Assembly: GCA_000163995.1 (NCBI GenBank) | Contig: CM000855.1 | Coordinates: forward strand, 342,661 to 405,486 | DNA length: 62,826 bases | Direction of reading: 5' to 3' | DNA from: Campylobacter jejuni subsp. jejuni 414 | GTDB taxonomy: Bacteria; Campylobacterota; Campylobacteria; Campylobacterales; Campylobacteraceae | Shown here: positions 1 to 9,699 of the stretch, piece by piece | Numbering within the stretch: the stretch's first letter is position 1 | Layout: each line of letters opens with the position of its first letter | Notes under the pieces: model-generated | Database searches by the model: none | Told to the model about the DNA's origin: nothing | What the model saw: the letters and a program-made list of their open reading frames with translations, nothing else | Made by a program: the position numbers and the translations under genes

Positions 1-1138
1 CACAAGCAGGACTTAAAAGAGCTACTTCATTAGCTTTTAAACGATTTGAAATTTCATTTACAGCTTTAGATAAAATTTTACATTTATAAGCTTTTAAATT
101 TGCTTTTTTTGCATAATCAAGCATTTTTTCAGTACTAACACCTATAGTGTAGAGTTCTATATCGAATCCTTTCATAAAATCAAACAAATTACTTAGATCC
201 ACACCTTTATCATCTCCACCTATAATAAGATGAATTTTTTTATCTTTATAACGATTGAGTGCAGCCATTACAGCACTTTCATTTGTGGCTTTAGTATCAT
301 TTACCCAAAGTCTATTTTGACTATCTTTAATCTCTTCAAGTTTATTTTTTTCCATTACAAAACTATTTAAAAGATCATAATTTAAAGTATCAAGTAAAAT
401 TTTTTCCACAGCTAAAGCCAAAATGACATCGAGTAGAAAAGGGCTTTTAAAAGAAATTTTTTCTATATCAATCTTAAGTTGATTTGCTAGATCTTTTTCA
501 TTTTCATAGCTTATTATGTAAGCTTTTGTAGGAGTATTTGCATAAATTTTAGGTAGTATTGCCACATCACATTCATTCATTCTTTCTAAAACACTTAATT
601 TATCTTGAACATAATTATCAAAACTTCCATGCCAAGAAAGATGATCAGGACTTATAGGTAAAAGTGCATAAATTTCAGGTTTAGCTTTATGAGTATAATG
701 CAAAGTAAAAGATGAAGTTTCAAGTATCCAAAGTTTTGCATAAGGATCAAGTTTTGCTAAAGGAGTTCCGACATTTCCACCCATAACAGCACCAATATGT
801 GATAATAAATGTGTTGTCATTTGAGTGGTGGTGGTTTTGCCATTGGTTCCGCTTATCCAAATGGATTTTGGCATGATATCGTAAAAAAAGTCATATTCAC
901 TTTGTAAATTTTTTGCTTTTTGAATGAGTTTATGATTTGGTGGAAAACCTGGACTTGGTATTTCAAGTTGACTTAAACTGCTATTAAAACTACTAGGATT
1001 TAAAAGCAAATTACCCAATGTATCTTGATTTGTTTCTTTAAAATGATCATCATAGATATTAAAAGGCCCGAATTTATCCGCTAAATTTTCAGCAATAGCA
1101 CGTGTGGTTTTTCCGTATCCAAAAAGTGAAATTTTCAT
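1..1138 (-). CDS. murD: MurD, UDP-N-acetylmuramoylalanine--D-glutamate ligase (3' end outside window)
   Basis: Cytoplasmic Mur ligase that adds D-glutamate to UDP-MurNAc-L-Ala in peptidoglycan precursor synthesis. About 379 codons are visible and the reading frame is the same at both ends. The protein starts [20 protein letters not shown]. The ATP-binding loop [12 protein letters not shown] lies near residue 100, and the visible end reads EVALLSPAC, a conserved stretch close to the MurD C-terminus. Its ATG overlaps the mraY stop as TAATG on the minus strand, so the two genes are translationally coupled. Only the last few tens of codons are missing. Confidence 0.93.
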   Translation of the reverse strand, partial: MKISLFGYGKTTRAIAENLADKFGPFNIYDDHFKETNQDTLGNLLLNPSSFNSSLSQLEIPSPGFPPNHKLIQKAKNLQSEYDFFYDIMPKSIWISGTNGKTTTTQMTTHLLSHIGAVMGGNVGTPLAKLDPYAKLWILETSSFTLHYTHKAKPEIYALLPISPDHLSWHGSFDNYVQDKLSVLERMNECDVAILPKIYANTPTKAYIISYENEKDLANQLKIDIEKISFKSPFLLDVILALAVEKILLDTLNYDLLNSFVMEKNKLEEIKDSQNRLWVNDTKATNESAVMAALNRYKDKKIHLIIGGDDKGVDLSNLFDFMKGFDIELYTIGVSTEKMLDYAKKANLKAYKCKILSKAVNEISNRLKANEVALLSPAC

Positions 1139-2199
1139 TATCTCAACTTTATTGATGCAAGTGCAAGTAAATTTGAAAGAAAGGCTATCATCCAAAAACG
1201 CACTATAATTTTATTTTCTACCCAACCGACTTTTTCAAAATGATGATGAATGGGTGCCATTTTAAATACTCTTTTATTAAAAATTTTAAAACTTCCAACC
1301 TGTAAAATTACAGAAACAGTTTCAAGAACGAAAACAAAACCTATGAGTAAAAGCAAAATTTCATTTTTGCTAATAATGGCTAAAAATCCTATAAATCCAC
1401 CCAAAGCTAAACTTCCACTATCCCCCATAAAAACTTGAGCAGGGTAGCAGTTATACCATAAAAATCCCATTAAAGCACCGATTAACGCAGCACAAATAAT
1501 TACTACTTCGCCAAGTCCTTGAATTTTTGGCAAAAGTAAATATTCACTATAATTTAAATTTCCGCTTAGATATAAAAATATACCTAGAGTAGATAAAGAA
1601 AAAATACTCGGAACTGTAGCTAAGCCATCAAGTCCATCAGTTAAATTTACAGCATTAGAACTAGAAATTAATACTAAAATCCAAAAAGCGATAGCAAAAA
1701 TTTCCATATCAAAAAGAGGGTGTTTATAAAAAGGTATAAAAAATTCTGTACTAAATTCTGTACTAAAATACAAAGGTAAGATGCAAATAAGCCCTGCGAT
1801 GATTTGCGTCAAGAGTTTCATTCTTGGACTGAGCCCTGAATGATTATCTTTTTTTAGAACCTTGCCCAAGTCATCTACAAGTCCTATTAGGCAAAAAAAT
1901 ATCAAACAAAACAAAGCACTTATAGCGAAAATATTATCAAATTTGATACAAAATAAACTTGCAATTACTGCAGAACTAATGAAAATAAGCCCGCCCATAG
2001 TCGGAGTATGGCATTTGGTTTTATGGGTTTCTGGAGCGTATTCGTAAATAGGTTGACTGGCATTTTTAGCTTTTGCCCAAGCTATAAATTTAGGCATTAA
2101 AAATAAAGATAAACATAAAGCAATAAAAAATGCAAACCCTGCACGCACACTAATATAAGTAAAAAAAGCATAATGACTTAAATCTGAAAGATAATACAA
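1138..2199 (-). CDS. mraY: MraY, phospho-MurNAc-pentapeptide transferase
   Basis: Polytopic inner-membrane enzyme that moves phospho-MurNAc-pentapeptide to undecaprenyl phosphate, making lipid I. The 353-residue protein has about ten hydrophobic segments and the family motifs VDDLGK (catalytic Asp pair), [20 protein letters not shown] and the histidine loop PIHHHFE. The start is TTG at 2199, with an AAGG on the minus strand just upstream. It is coupled to murD by a TAATG junction. Oddity: a perfect 12-bp tandem duplication at 1741-1764 gives STEFSTEF in a loop between membrane segments, so the frame is kept. Confidence 0.95.
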   Translation of the reverse strand: MYYLSDLSHYAFFTYISVRAGFAFFIALCLSLFLMPKFIAWAKAKNASQPIYEYAPETHKTKCHTPTMGGLIFISSAVIASLFCIKFDNIFAISALFCLIFFCLIGLVDDLGKVLKKDNHSGLSPRMKLLTQIIAGLICILPLYFSTEFSTEFFIPFYKHPLFDMEIFAIAFWILVLISSSNAVNLTDGLDGLATVPSIFSLSTLGIFLYLSGNLNYSEYLLLPKIQGLGEVVIICAALIGALMGFLWYNCYPAQVFMGDSGSLALGGFIGFLAIISKNEILLLLIGFVFVLETVSVILQVGSFKIFNKRVFKMAPIHHHFEKVGWVENKIIVRFWMIAFLSNLLALASIKLR

Positions 2200-2278
2200 A
2201 ACCCAGCCTTATTTTTTGGTTTTTAAAAGTTTAATTTTAGTAAAATTTATCCAAAAAAATTCTTATAAAAGAGAAAAA

Positions 2279-3757
2279 ATGAAGCAAAAATGTGTTTTAA
2301 TTATTACAGACGGTATAGGATATAACAAAAGTAGCAAGTTTAATGCCTTTAAAGTAGCTAAAAAACCAAATTATGAAAATTTTTTTAAAAAAGTGCCAAA
2401 TTCTTTACTGAAAACTAGTGGTTTAGCTGTGGGTTTACCAGAAGGACAAATGGGAAATAGTGAAGTAGGGCATATGTGTATAGGAAGTGGGCGTATTATT
2501 TATCAAAACTTAGTACGCATTAATAAAGCAATTGAAAATAAAGAACTTGAAAAAAATGAAAATTTACAAAAACTTTTAGCAAAATGCGAAAGAGTGCATA
2601 TTATAGGGCTTTATAGTGATGGTGGAGTGCATTCTATGGATACACATTTTAAAGCTATGCTTGAAATTTGTGCTAAAAATGGTAATGAAGTTTTTGCTCA
2701 TGCAATCACTGATGGACGTGATGTAAGTCCAACTAGTGGCTTAAATTTTATAAAAGATTTAAAAGGATTTTGTGAAAATTTAGGCGTGCATTTTGCCACG
2801 CTTTGCGGGCGTTTTTATGCCATGGATAGGGACAAGCGTTGGGATAGAGTAAAGGAGTATTATGAGTGTTTATTGGGTAAGGTGAATAAAGTGTCAAATT
2901 TGTTAGAACACATGCAAAAATCTTATAATGAAAAGATTACAGATGAGTTTATTAAAGCGGCTCAAAGTGAAAATTATAAGGGTATAAGGGAAGAAGATGG
3001 CATTATTTTTATCAATTTTAGAAACGATAGAATGAAACAACTTGTTGAAGTTTTAAGCTCTAAAAATTTTAAAGAATTTGAACGTGAAAAAGTCTTTGAA
3101 AATTTACTTACTATGAGCGTTTATGATGATAAATTTCAAGTTCCTGTGCTTTTTGAAAAAGAAAAAATTGTAAATACTTTAGCTGAAGTGATTTCTAAAG
3201 CAGGGCTTAGTCAGCTTCATACTGCAGAAACAGAAAAATATGCCCATGTAACTTTCTTTTTTAATGGTGGAAAAGAAGAGCTTTTGCAAAATGAAACAAG
3301 GGTTTTAATTCCAAGCCCTAAAGTAAAAACTTACGATGAAAAACCTCAAATGAGTGCTTTTGAGGTGTGTGATGCAGTAAAAAAAGGTATAGAAAAGGGT
3401 GAAGATTTTATAGTGGTAAATTTCGCAAATGGTGATATGGTAGGACATACGGGTGATTTTAATGCAGCTATAAAAGCAGTTGAAGCAGTAGATACCTGTT
3501 TAGGTGAGGTTGTGGAATGTGCAAGAAAGCATGATTATGCTTTTATCATTACAAGCGATCATGGAAATTGCGAAGCTATGCAAGATGAAAAAGGAAATTT
3601 GCTTACTAATCACACTACTTTTGATGTTTTTGTTTTTGTGGAAGTAAAGGGAATTTCTAAGATTAAAGATAATATGGGGCTTAGTAATATAGCTGCAAGT
3701 GTGCTTAAAATTTTAGATTTGGAAATTCCAAAAGAAATGAACGAGGCTTTGTTTTAG
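2279..3757 (+). CDS. gpmI: GpmI, 2,3-bisphosphoglycerate-independent phosphoglycerate mutase
   Basis: Interconverts 3- and 2-phosphoglycerate in glycolysis/gluconeogenesis using two metal ions (alkaline phosphatase superfamily). The chosen ATG gives 492 residues starting MKQKCVLIITDGIGYN. Asp11 and Ser61 (in GQMGNSEVGHM) are the expected metal-binding Asp and phosphoserine nucleophile, and the C-terminal metal motif TSDHGNCEAM is present. The frame is open 21 codons further upstream, but that part is promoter-like AT-rich DNA; a purine-rich RBS (AAGAGAAAA) directly precedes 2279. The gene is divergent from mraY, with about 80 bp between them. Confidence 0.95.
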   Translation: MKQKCVLIITDGIGYNKSSKFNAFKVAKKPNYENFFKKVPNSLLKTSGLAVGLPEGQMGNSEVGHMCIGSGRIIYQNLVRINKAIENKELEKNENLQKLLAKCERVHIIGLYSDGGVHSMDTHFKAMLEICAKNGNEVFAHAITDGRDVSPTSGLNFIKDLKGFCENLGVHFATLCGRFYAMDRDKRWDRVKEYYECLLGKVNKVSNLLEHMQKSYNEKITDEFIKAAQSENYKGIREEDGIIFINFRNDRMKQLVEVLSSKNFKEFEREKVFENLLTMSVYDDKFQVPVLFEKEKIVNTLAEVISKAGLSQLHTAETEKYAHVTFFFNGGKEELLQNETRVLIPSPKVKTYDEKPQMSAFEVCDAVKKGIEKGEDFIVVNFANGDMVGHTGDFNAAIKAVEAVDTCLGEVVECARKHDYAFIITSDHGNCEAMQDEKGNLLTNHTTFDVFVFVEVKGISKIKDNMGLSNIAASVLKILDLEIPKEMNEALF

Positions 3758-3828
3758 TTTGTTTGCCTTTTTTGTAAGAAATTTGTTAAGATTGTAATTT
3801 TTAAAATTAAACTTATTAAGGATAGACA

Positions 3829-4572
3829 ATGAAATTTAGTGGAAAAAATGTTTTGATTACTGGAGCAAGTAAAGGAATAGGTGCTTCTATTGCAAAAACT
3901 TTGGCAAGTTTTGGGCTTAAAGTTTGGATCAATTATCGTTCAAAACCTGAACTTGCAGATGCTTTAAAAGATGAAATTATTGCAAGTGGTGGCAATGCTG
4001 CTGTGATTAAATTTGATGCAAGCAAAGAAGATGAGTTTGAAAACGGTGTAAAAATTATAGTTGAGAGTGATGGAGAACTAAGTTATCTTGTAAATAATGC
4101 AGGCGTCACAAACGATAAACTTGCTTTAAGAATGAAATTAGAAGATTTTAGTGGCGTTGTGGATACAAATTTAAGTTCAGCTTTTTTAGGTTGTAGAGAA
4201 GCTTTAAAAGTTATGAGTAAAAAACGCTTTGGTGCTATTGTAAATATCGCTTCTATTGTTGGAGAAATGGGGAATGCTGGACAAGTGAATTATTCTGCAA
4301 GCAAGGGTGGAATGATAGCTATGACTAAATCTTTTGCTAAAGAAGGAGCAAGTAGAAATTTACGCTTTAACTGTGTAACTCCAGGTTTTATAAAAAGTGA
4401 CATGACTGAAGTTTTAAGTGATGAAATCAAACAAAATTATCAAGATAATATTCCTTTAAAACGCTTTGCAGAACCTGAGGAGGTGGCTAATTGTGTAGCG
4501 TTTTTACTTAGTGATTACGCTTCTTATGTGACAGGTGATGTGCTTAAAATCAATGGTGGCTTATATATGTAA
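3829..4572 (+). CDS. fabG: FabG, 3-oxoacyl-[ACP] reductase
   Basis: NADPH-dependent short-chain dehydrogenase that reduces beta-ketoacyl-ACP in fatty-acid elongation. The 247-residue protein has the cofactor loop TGASKGIG near residue 11, NNAG near residue 88 and the Ser-Tyr-Lys triad (NIASIVG then YSASKGG near 151-155). It ends VTGDVLKINGGLYM, as is typical for FabG. An AAGGAT ribosome site precedes the ATG. Other fatty-acid genes (acpP, fabF, accA) lie 2.6 kb downstream, past the decayed mfr locus and tenA. Confidence 0.95.
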   Translation: MKFSGKNVLITGASKGIGASIAKTLASFGLKVWINYRSKPELADALKDEIIASGGNAAVIKFDASKEDEFENGVKIIVESDGELSYLVNNAGVTNDKLALRMKLEDFSGVVDTNLSSAFLGCREALKVMSKKRFGAIVNIASIVGEMGNAGQVNYSASKGGMIAMTKSFAKEGASRNLRFNCVTPGFIKSDMTEVLSDEIKQNYQDNIPLKRFAEPEEVANCVAFLLSDYASYVTGDVLKINGGLYM

Positions 4573-4581
4573 GGAAAAATT

Positions 4582-4989
4582 ATGGATTTAAAAGAAATAG
4601 CACAATTTTTAGATGAGAATGCACCAGCATTTTTAGCCACTTTAGGAACTTGTGGAAATCCTAGGGTGCGTCCCATACAAAGTCCTTTACTTGTAGGAGA
4701 TAAAATTTATTTTTGCACTGCAAATACAAAAGGACTTTTTAAGCATATAAAAAATTATAATGGTATTGAATTTTGTTCTTGTGCAAAAGATGGCACTTTT
4801 TTAAGACTTAGGGCTAATGCGATTTTTGAATCAAATTTGGAAGTTAAAAAAATGATGTTTGAAAAATATCCTTATCTTGTAAATCTTTATGAAAATCCTC
4901 AAAATCCAAAATTTGAAGTTTTTTATCTTGATCATTTAAGTGCTAGGATGCAATTTATGAATGGAGAGTTTAAGCTTTTTAAAGCTTAA
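4582..4989 (+). CDS. Pyridoxamine 5'-phosphate oxidase-like flavin-binding protein
   Basis: A 135-residue protein of the split-barrel PNPOx-like family, which usually binds FMN or a related flavin cofactor. Visible family features are FLATLGTCGNPRVRPIQSP near the N-terminus, KIYFCTANTKG in the middle and a hydrophobic C-terminal strand. It is too short to be a full PdxH, and its true substrate is not evident. It starts 9 bp after fabG with the [13 protein letters not shown], so the two are probably co-transcribed. Confidence 0.82.
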   Translation: MDLKEIAQFLDENAPAFLATLGTCGNPRVRPIQSPLLVGDKIYFCTANTKGLFKHIKNYNGIEFCSCAKDGTFLRLRANAIFESNLEVKKMMFEKYPYLVNLYENPQNPKFEVFYLDHLSARMQFMNGEFKLFKA

Positions 4990-5047
4990 TGGTTATATCA
5001 GATTGACTTATGTTAAAAACTATTATTAATTTTTTAAATAATATGAT

Positions 5048-6096
5048 ATGGGTGAATTTTCTAGAAGAGATTTTAAAAATAGCCTGTATTAGTATAGGAG
5101 TTTTAGCTACAAGTTTAAGTGGAATTTATGCTTTAGATGATTTATTTTAAGATGGATAAAAATATAAATCACCTTCTTGTGATGTTTTGGTAATTGGTTT
5201 AGGTGGGACAGGTTTGCATGCGGTGGCTACAGTGAGAAAGTAAAATCCAAAAATTAAGTGTTGTAGTAGCTGTTCTTGGAGCAAGGATTGGTTTTAAGAT
5301 CTTTAAGATGATACAGTTACAGGAGTTGCAAATGGGTGCGCGGGCTTTTATTGCAGAGGCAGCACGCGGTGAAGAGGTTATCTTTTAAATAATTATACTG
5401 GGCGTTTTATGAAAAATTATCATGAAAAAATGGGACTTGCACTGCTAGATGTGGTTTTGGTGCCATAGAGATAGCAATTCGTAAATACGAGGCTATAGCG
5501 AAGGATTTGGAGTTTATGTTTTTGTGATGTACTTCATTTTAGGCAGAGAAAAAATTTTAGAAGACTTGCCAAAAATTCGCCATACTGCAATGCTCTTTGA
5601 AAAATATTGATTTAGTAGATATTTTCTATTCGTCCAACGATGCATTATTCTATGGTGGAATTTATGTGAGTGAAAGCTTTCTTGTATTTTTATACATGGA
5701 GCCAATAGACTGGGAGCAATTTTTAGCTGATGCGGTTGAGGATATTTAGCAGGTATTGGCGCGACAAATTATACCAAGATGCAAGTTTTAACAAAGGGGC
5801 AAAAACTTATGAATTTGCTCAAAAATGGCAGGTCAAATTTAAAGAAATTATAAATAATGACAAATGCTCAAGAAATGTGTGAATTATAAGAAGAGTTGAG
5901 AAGTCAAAATTGGGATAATATGGATTTTTAGAACTCAAGAAAAACTTGATCTTTTGGCAAAAAAATTAGAAGATGCGCAAGCAAGATGTAAAATTTCTTA
6001 AAACATAAGTATTCTAAATTTAGAAAATGATGAATTAAAACTTAACTGTAAAGATGTTGTAGTAATTGAATTTTCACTTGTGGCAAGGAGAATACA
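5048..6096 (+). pseudogene. mfrA: mfrA remnant (periplasmic methylmenaquinol:fumarate reductase flavoprotein)
   Basis: Broken flavoprotein gene of the SdhA/FrdA family. Pieces are recognisable in different frames: a Tat signal start MGEFSRRDF with the remainder IACISIGVLATSLSGIYAL one frame over; the FAD-binding strand DVLVIGLGGTGL near 5176; TARCGFGAIEIAIRKYEAIA near 5445; the active-site stretch IRPTMHYSM near 5625; and GANRLG ... LADAVEDI ... AGIGATNYTKMQ near 5700-5780. The intact protein is about 600 residues, so the 1.05-kb remnant has lost several segments as well as acquiring frameshifts and stops. The order mfrA-mfrB-mfrE between fabG and tenA matches C. jejuni. No functional product is possible. 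Confidence 0.85.
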
Positions 6097-6340
6097 ATGA
6101 AAATCATCATAGATCGTTTTAATGGTGAAAAAACATGAATAAGGTATGATATTGATGATAAGAATATACAAAAAACCTTACTCTTTCTTTTACCTTTTAT
6201 CAAAAAAACAAAAGGTATTACTTTAAATTTTTAGTGACTGAAATAATTCCTTTTGAAAACACCTTGGTTGTTGTGGATTTCATGCCCTTTATCCTGCGAA
6301 AAATCTATAAAAAATGTCTAGTTAAATTGCTAATAATGCA
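6097..6340 (+). pseudogene. mfrB 5' remnant fused to a probable mfrE 3' tail
   Basis: After an AAGGAG ribosome site a start codon opens MKIIIDRFNGEKT, the N-terminus expected for the MfrB iron-sulfur subunit. The frame then breaks. A further piece matching the next part of MfrB (DKNIQKTL then FLLPFIKKTKGITLNF) continues to about 6230. All the cysteine clusters are gone. The following 100 bp can be read as CGFHALYPAKN, which resembles the CCG-type tail of the MfrE membrane/heterodisulfide-reductase-like subunit; that assignment is inference. An internal deletion of about 1.5 kb would explain the fusion. Confidence 0.65.
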
Positions 6341-6376
6341 AGTAAAATCGAATAAAAACAATGGAAAAACCCATGT

Positions 6377-7042
6377 TTAAAGATTTAACTCCATTTTCAA
6401 GGCGTGTTCCCAAAAGGCTACTTCTAAGCGTGTCACAGTATAAAAAATTTCACTGAGTCTTTGAAATTTTTGTGCATTGACACTTGAAGTATAAGAATTA
6501 ACAAAATCTTCAAATTCTTTAGCTTCGTTTTGAAAATTTTCACTTCCATAGGTTAAAATCCACTCTTTATAAGGATGATCCTTTAAATTGTCATTTTTTA
6601 AACGGTTTATAATTTTAGCACCTATTTTTGCATAGCCTATAGCACAAGCACTAAGTGCAACTAGCATATCTAAAAAATCTCCATTTTCACCCACGCTTAA
6701 CATATAACGCGAATAAGCTATATTGACTAAACTCTCATCTTTTGTATTGAGTTCATCTGTGTTGATACCAAGAGATAAAATTGCACGGTGAAGTTCCATC
6801 TCTCCTTCAACTATATAATTTTGAAATTTCATAGCAAAACGAAGTTCTTTTGCAGTATTGGAATTAAGCGCTAGCCTTGCATAACATTTTGCGTAATTAA
6901 GCAAATAGATATAATCTTGTTTTAGATAAAAAAGAAAATTTTCTTTTTTTAAGCTTTTGTTTTCCAATTTTTTAACAAAGTCATGGTGTAAATAAGCATT
7001 CCAAATTTTTTGGTTGTCTTTGATTAAATTAGAGAAAAGCAT
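6377..7042 (-). CDS. tenA: TenA family thiaminase II / aminopyrimidine aminohydrolase
   Basis: All-helical 221-residue protein of the TenA family, which hydrolyses aminomethyl-aminopyrimidine in thiamine salvage. The expected catalytic residues are visible: Asp43 (KQDYIYL), Cys133 (SACAIGYAKIG) and a C-terminal Glu in RLEVAFWEHAL. Older annotations call it a transcriptional regulator because of the Bacillus name. It stands alone on the minus strand between the decayed mfr genes and acpP. Its link to thiamine is notable because thiC is also destroyed in this window, which would leave salvage as a possible source of the pyrimidine. Confidence 0.88.
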   Translation of the reverse strand: MLFSNLIKDNQKIWNAYLHHDFVKKLENKSLKKENFLFYLKQDYIYLLNYAKCYARLALNSNTAKELRFAMKFQNYIVEGEMELHRAILSLGINTDELNTKDESLVNIAYSRYMLSVGENGDFLDMLVALSACAIGYAKIGAKIINRLKNDNLKDHPYKEWILTYGSENFQNEAKEFEDFVNSYTSSVNAQKFQRLSEIFYTVTRLEVAFWEHALKMELNL

Positions 7043-7154
7043 GGTTTTTCCTTTATGTTTTGATTTTTATTTTCAAGTATAATGAAAAACTATAAATATT
7101 TTAAGCTTTTTTATAGTAAAATATGCTTTGTTTTAATTTTTTGAAGGAGAACAA

Positions 7155-7388
7155 ATGGCAACATTTGATGATGTAAAAGCAGTAGTAGTAGAGCAATTAA
7201 GTATTGATGCGGATGCAGTTAAAATGGAATCAAAAATTATTGAAGATTTGGGTGCTGATTCTTTAGATGTTGTAGAGCTTATTATGGCTTTAGAAGAAAA
7301 ATTTGAAGTAGAAATTCCAGATAGTGATGCTGAAAAATTAATTAAAATTGAAGATGTTGTAAATTATATTGATAATCTAAAAAAATAA
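7155..7388 (+). CDS. acpP: Acyl carrier protein
   Basis: Small acidic 77-residue carrier of growing acyl chains. The phosphopantetheine attachment site is Ser36 in the motif [10 protein letters not shown], and the four-helix ACP pattern is complete. A strong RBS (GAAGGAG) precedes the ATG, and a TATAGT-type -10 lies about 40 bp upstream at 7112-7117. It leads an operon with fabF and accA. Confidence 0.97.
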
Positions 7389-7414
7389 TTTTTTTTCTTG
7401 CAAGGAGCTTGTTC

Positions 7415-8629
7415 TTGAAAAGAGTTGTAGTTACAGGTATTGGCATGATCAATGCCCTTGGTTTAGATAAAGAAAGTTCATTTAAAGCGATTTGCAATGG
7501 AGAAAGCGGGGTAAATAAAATTACTCTTTTTGATACCACAGATTTTCCTGTTCAAATTGCAGCTGAAGTTAAGAATTTTGATCCATTAGAGGTTGTTGAT
7601 GGTAAGGAAGTAAAAAAAATTGACCGTTTTATACAGCTTGGAATTAAAGCAGCAAGAGAAGCGATGCAAGATGCTAGACTTAGTGAAGAGTTAGATAAAG
7701 AAGAATTTGGTATTGTTTCGGCTGCCGGTATTGGAGGTTTACCTAATATAGAAAAAAACTCCATTATTTGTTCTGAGCGAGGTCCGCGCAAAATTTCCCC
7801 TTTTTTCATACCTTCGGCACTTGTAAATATGCTAGGAGGCTTGATTTCTATAGAGCATGGACTTAAAGGACCAAATATTTCTTGCGTTACAGCTTGTGCA
7901 GCAGGAACTCATGCTGTAGCAGAAGCTTATAAAAGTATAGTTTTGGGAAATGCTAAGAAGATGTTAGTCATAGGTGCAGAAGCTGCGATCTGTCCCGTAG
8001 GTATAGGCGGTTTTGCCTCAATGAAAGCTTTATCAACAAGAAATGAAGATCCACAGCATGCTTCAAGACCATTCGACAAGGAAAGAGATGGTTTTGTTAT
8101 GGGAGAAGGTGCTGGAGCTTTAGTTTTTGAGGAGTATGAAGAGGCTAAAAAACGCGGCGCTACAATTTATGCTGAATTAATTGGATTTGGAGAAAGTGCA
8201 GATGCGCATCATATTACTTCACCAACTTTAGATGGACCTTTAAGGGCTATGAAAAAAGCCTTAAATATGGCAGGAAACCCAAAAGTAGATTATATTAATG
8301 CACATGGAACTTCAACTCCTGTTAATGATAGAAATGAAACAGCGGCGATTAAAGAACTTTTTGGTAAAAATATCCCACTTGTAAGTTCTACAAAAGGACA
8401 AACAGGTCATTGTTTAGGTGCTGCAGGTGCGATCGAGGCTGTTATTAGTGTTATGGCTTTAAGAGATGGAGTAGCTCCACCTACAATTAATCAGCTTGTA
8501 AAAGATGAGGAGTGTGATCTTGACTATGTTCCAAATATATCAAGAAAAGCAGATTTAAAAGTAGTAATGAGTAATTCTTTTGGTTTCGGTGGCACAAATG
8601 GCTGTGTTGTGTTTAAAAAAGTAGATTGA
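7415..8629 (+). CDS. fabF: FabF, 3-oxoacyl-[ACP] synthase II
   Basis: Condensing enzyme of fatty-acid elongation. The catalytic triad is visible: Cys161 in TACAAGTHA, His in NAHGTSTP and His in [12 protein letters not shown]; the C-terminus [10 protein letters not shown] is typical. The start is TTG. The TTG at 7415 is preferred over the one at 7409 because AAGGAG at 7402-7407 lies 7 bp before 7415 but only 1 bp before 7409. This gives 404 residues starting [16 protein letters not shown]. It follows acpP by 26 bp and precedes accA by 1 bp. Confidence 0.95.
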   Translation: MKRVVVTGIGMINALGLDKESSFKAICNGESGVNKITLFDTTDFPVQIAAEVKNFDPLEVVDGKEVKKIDRFIQLGIKAAREAMQDARLSEELDKEEFGIVSAAGIGGLPNIEKNSIICSERGPRKISPFFIPSALVNMLGGLISIEHGLKGPNISCVTACAAGTHAVAEAYKSIVLGNAKKMLVIGAEAAICPVGIGGFASMKALSTRNEDPQHASRPFDKERDGFVMGEGAGALVFEEYEEAKKRGATIYAELIGFGESADAHHITSPTLDGPLRAMKKALNMAGNPKVDYINAHGTSTPVNDRNETAAIKELFGKNIPLVSSTKGQTGHCLGAAGAIEAVISVMALRDGVAPPTINQLVKDEECDLDYVPNISRKADLKVVMSNSFGFGGTNGCVVFKKVD

Positions 8630-8630
8630 T

Positions 8631-9569
8631 ATGGCTTCTTATTTAGATTTTGAAAGAAATATTCAGCAAATTGATGAGGATATTATCAATGCTCAGATTA
8701 AAGGAGATACTGAGGCTGTATCAATTTTAAAGAAAAATCTTGAAAAAGAAATTTCTAAAACTTATAAAAATTTAAGTGATTTTCAACGTTTGCAATTAGC
8801 GCGTCATCCTGATCGTCCTTATGCACTTGATTACATTGAACTTATTTTAAATGATGCCCATGAGATACATGGAGATCGTGCTTTTAGAGATGATCCTGCT
8901 ATTGTTTGTTTTATGGGTTATTTAGGAGAAAGAAAAATAATCGTAATTGGCGAGCAAAAAGGACGCGGGACAAAAGATAAAATCGCTAGAAATTTCGGTA
9001 TGCCGCATCCTGAAGGATATCGTAAGGCTTTAAGAGTAGCAAGACTTGCAGAGAAGTTTCAAATTCCTATTTTATTTTTGATAGATACCCCAGGTGCTTA
9101 TCCTGGTGTGGGTGCTGAAGAAAGAGGACAAAGTGAAGCTATTGCGAGAAATTTATATGAATTAAGTGATTTGAAAATACCGACCATTGCTATAGTTATC
9201 GGAGAAGGTGGTAGTGGTGGAGCATTGGCCATAGGGGTTGCAGATAAGCTTGCAATGATGAAAAATTCTGTTTTTTCAGTAATTTCCCCTGAAGGTTGTG
9301 CTGCAATACTTTGGAATGATCCTGCAAAAATCGAAGCTGCAACCAAGGCTATGAAAGTAACAGCTGATGACTTAAAATCTCAAGGTTTAATTGATGATGT
9401 GGTAGAAGAACCTATAAATGGTGCACATCGTAACAAAGAAGCCGCAGCAATAGCTATTGCTGATTATGTAAAAAAATCTTTAAGTGAACTTGAAAATATT
9501 GATGTTCGCGAGCTTTCCGCAAATCGTATGCAAAAGATTTTAAAGCTTGGGGCCTATCAAGAGGCTTAA
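8631..9569 (+). CDS. accA: AccA, acetyl-CoA carboxylase carboxyltransferase subunit alpha
   Basis: Cytoplasmic subunit that, with AccD, transfers the carboxyl group from carboxybiotin to acetyl-CoA to make malonyl-CoA. The 312-residue sequence has the crotonase-like carboxyltransferase core, with [31 protein letters not shown] and [13 protein letters not shown]. It starts 1 bp after the fabF stop and is probably translated from the same mRNA. The biotin carrier/carboxylase genes and accD are not in the window. Confidence 0.96.
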   Translation: MASYLDFERNIQQIDEDIINAQIKGDTEAVSILKKNLEKEISKTYKNLSDFQRLQLARHPDRPYALDYIELILNDAHEIHGDRAFRDDPAIVCFMGYLGERKIIVIGEQKGRGTKDKIARNFGMPHPEGYRKALRVARLAEKFQIPILFLIDTPGAYPGVGAEERGQSEAIARNLYELSDLKIPTIAIVIGEGGSGGALAIGVADKLAMMKNSVFSVISPEGCAAILWNDPAKIEAATKAMKVTADDLKSQGLIDDVVEEPINGAHRNKEAAAIAIADYVKKSLSELENIDVRELSANRMQKILKLGAYQEA

Positions 9570-9601
9570 GCTCTTACTTCATTTTTTTAAATAATTTTAT
9601 T

Positions 9602-9617
9602 TAATTATTATCAAAAA
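9602..9617. promoter_or_regulatory. Possible Fur box upstream of cfrB
   Basis: The 130-bp gap before the TonB receptor contains AATTATTATCAAAAAT. This matches one half (ATTATCA) of the GATAAT/ATTATC palindrome bound by Fur. The other half is weak, so the call rests partly on the fact that ferric-siderophore receptors are normally Fur-repressed. Confidence 0.35.
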
Positions 9618-9699
9618 TAAGCTAATTAAAAGTAATTCTTTTTTATACTTTAAAAATGATTTTAAATATCAAAATAATTATTTTTTAAAGGAGTTAGTT

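Noticed and set aside
5514-5705. 63-codon minus-strand frame in the mfr region
   Set aside because: It is antisense to recognisable mfrA fragments, including the active-site piece, and has no family features.
7409-7414. TTG at 7409 as the fabF start
   Set aside because: The AAGGAG box would be only 1 bp away; the TTG at 7415 has 7-bp spacing and gives the family N-terminus.
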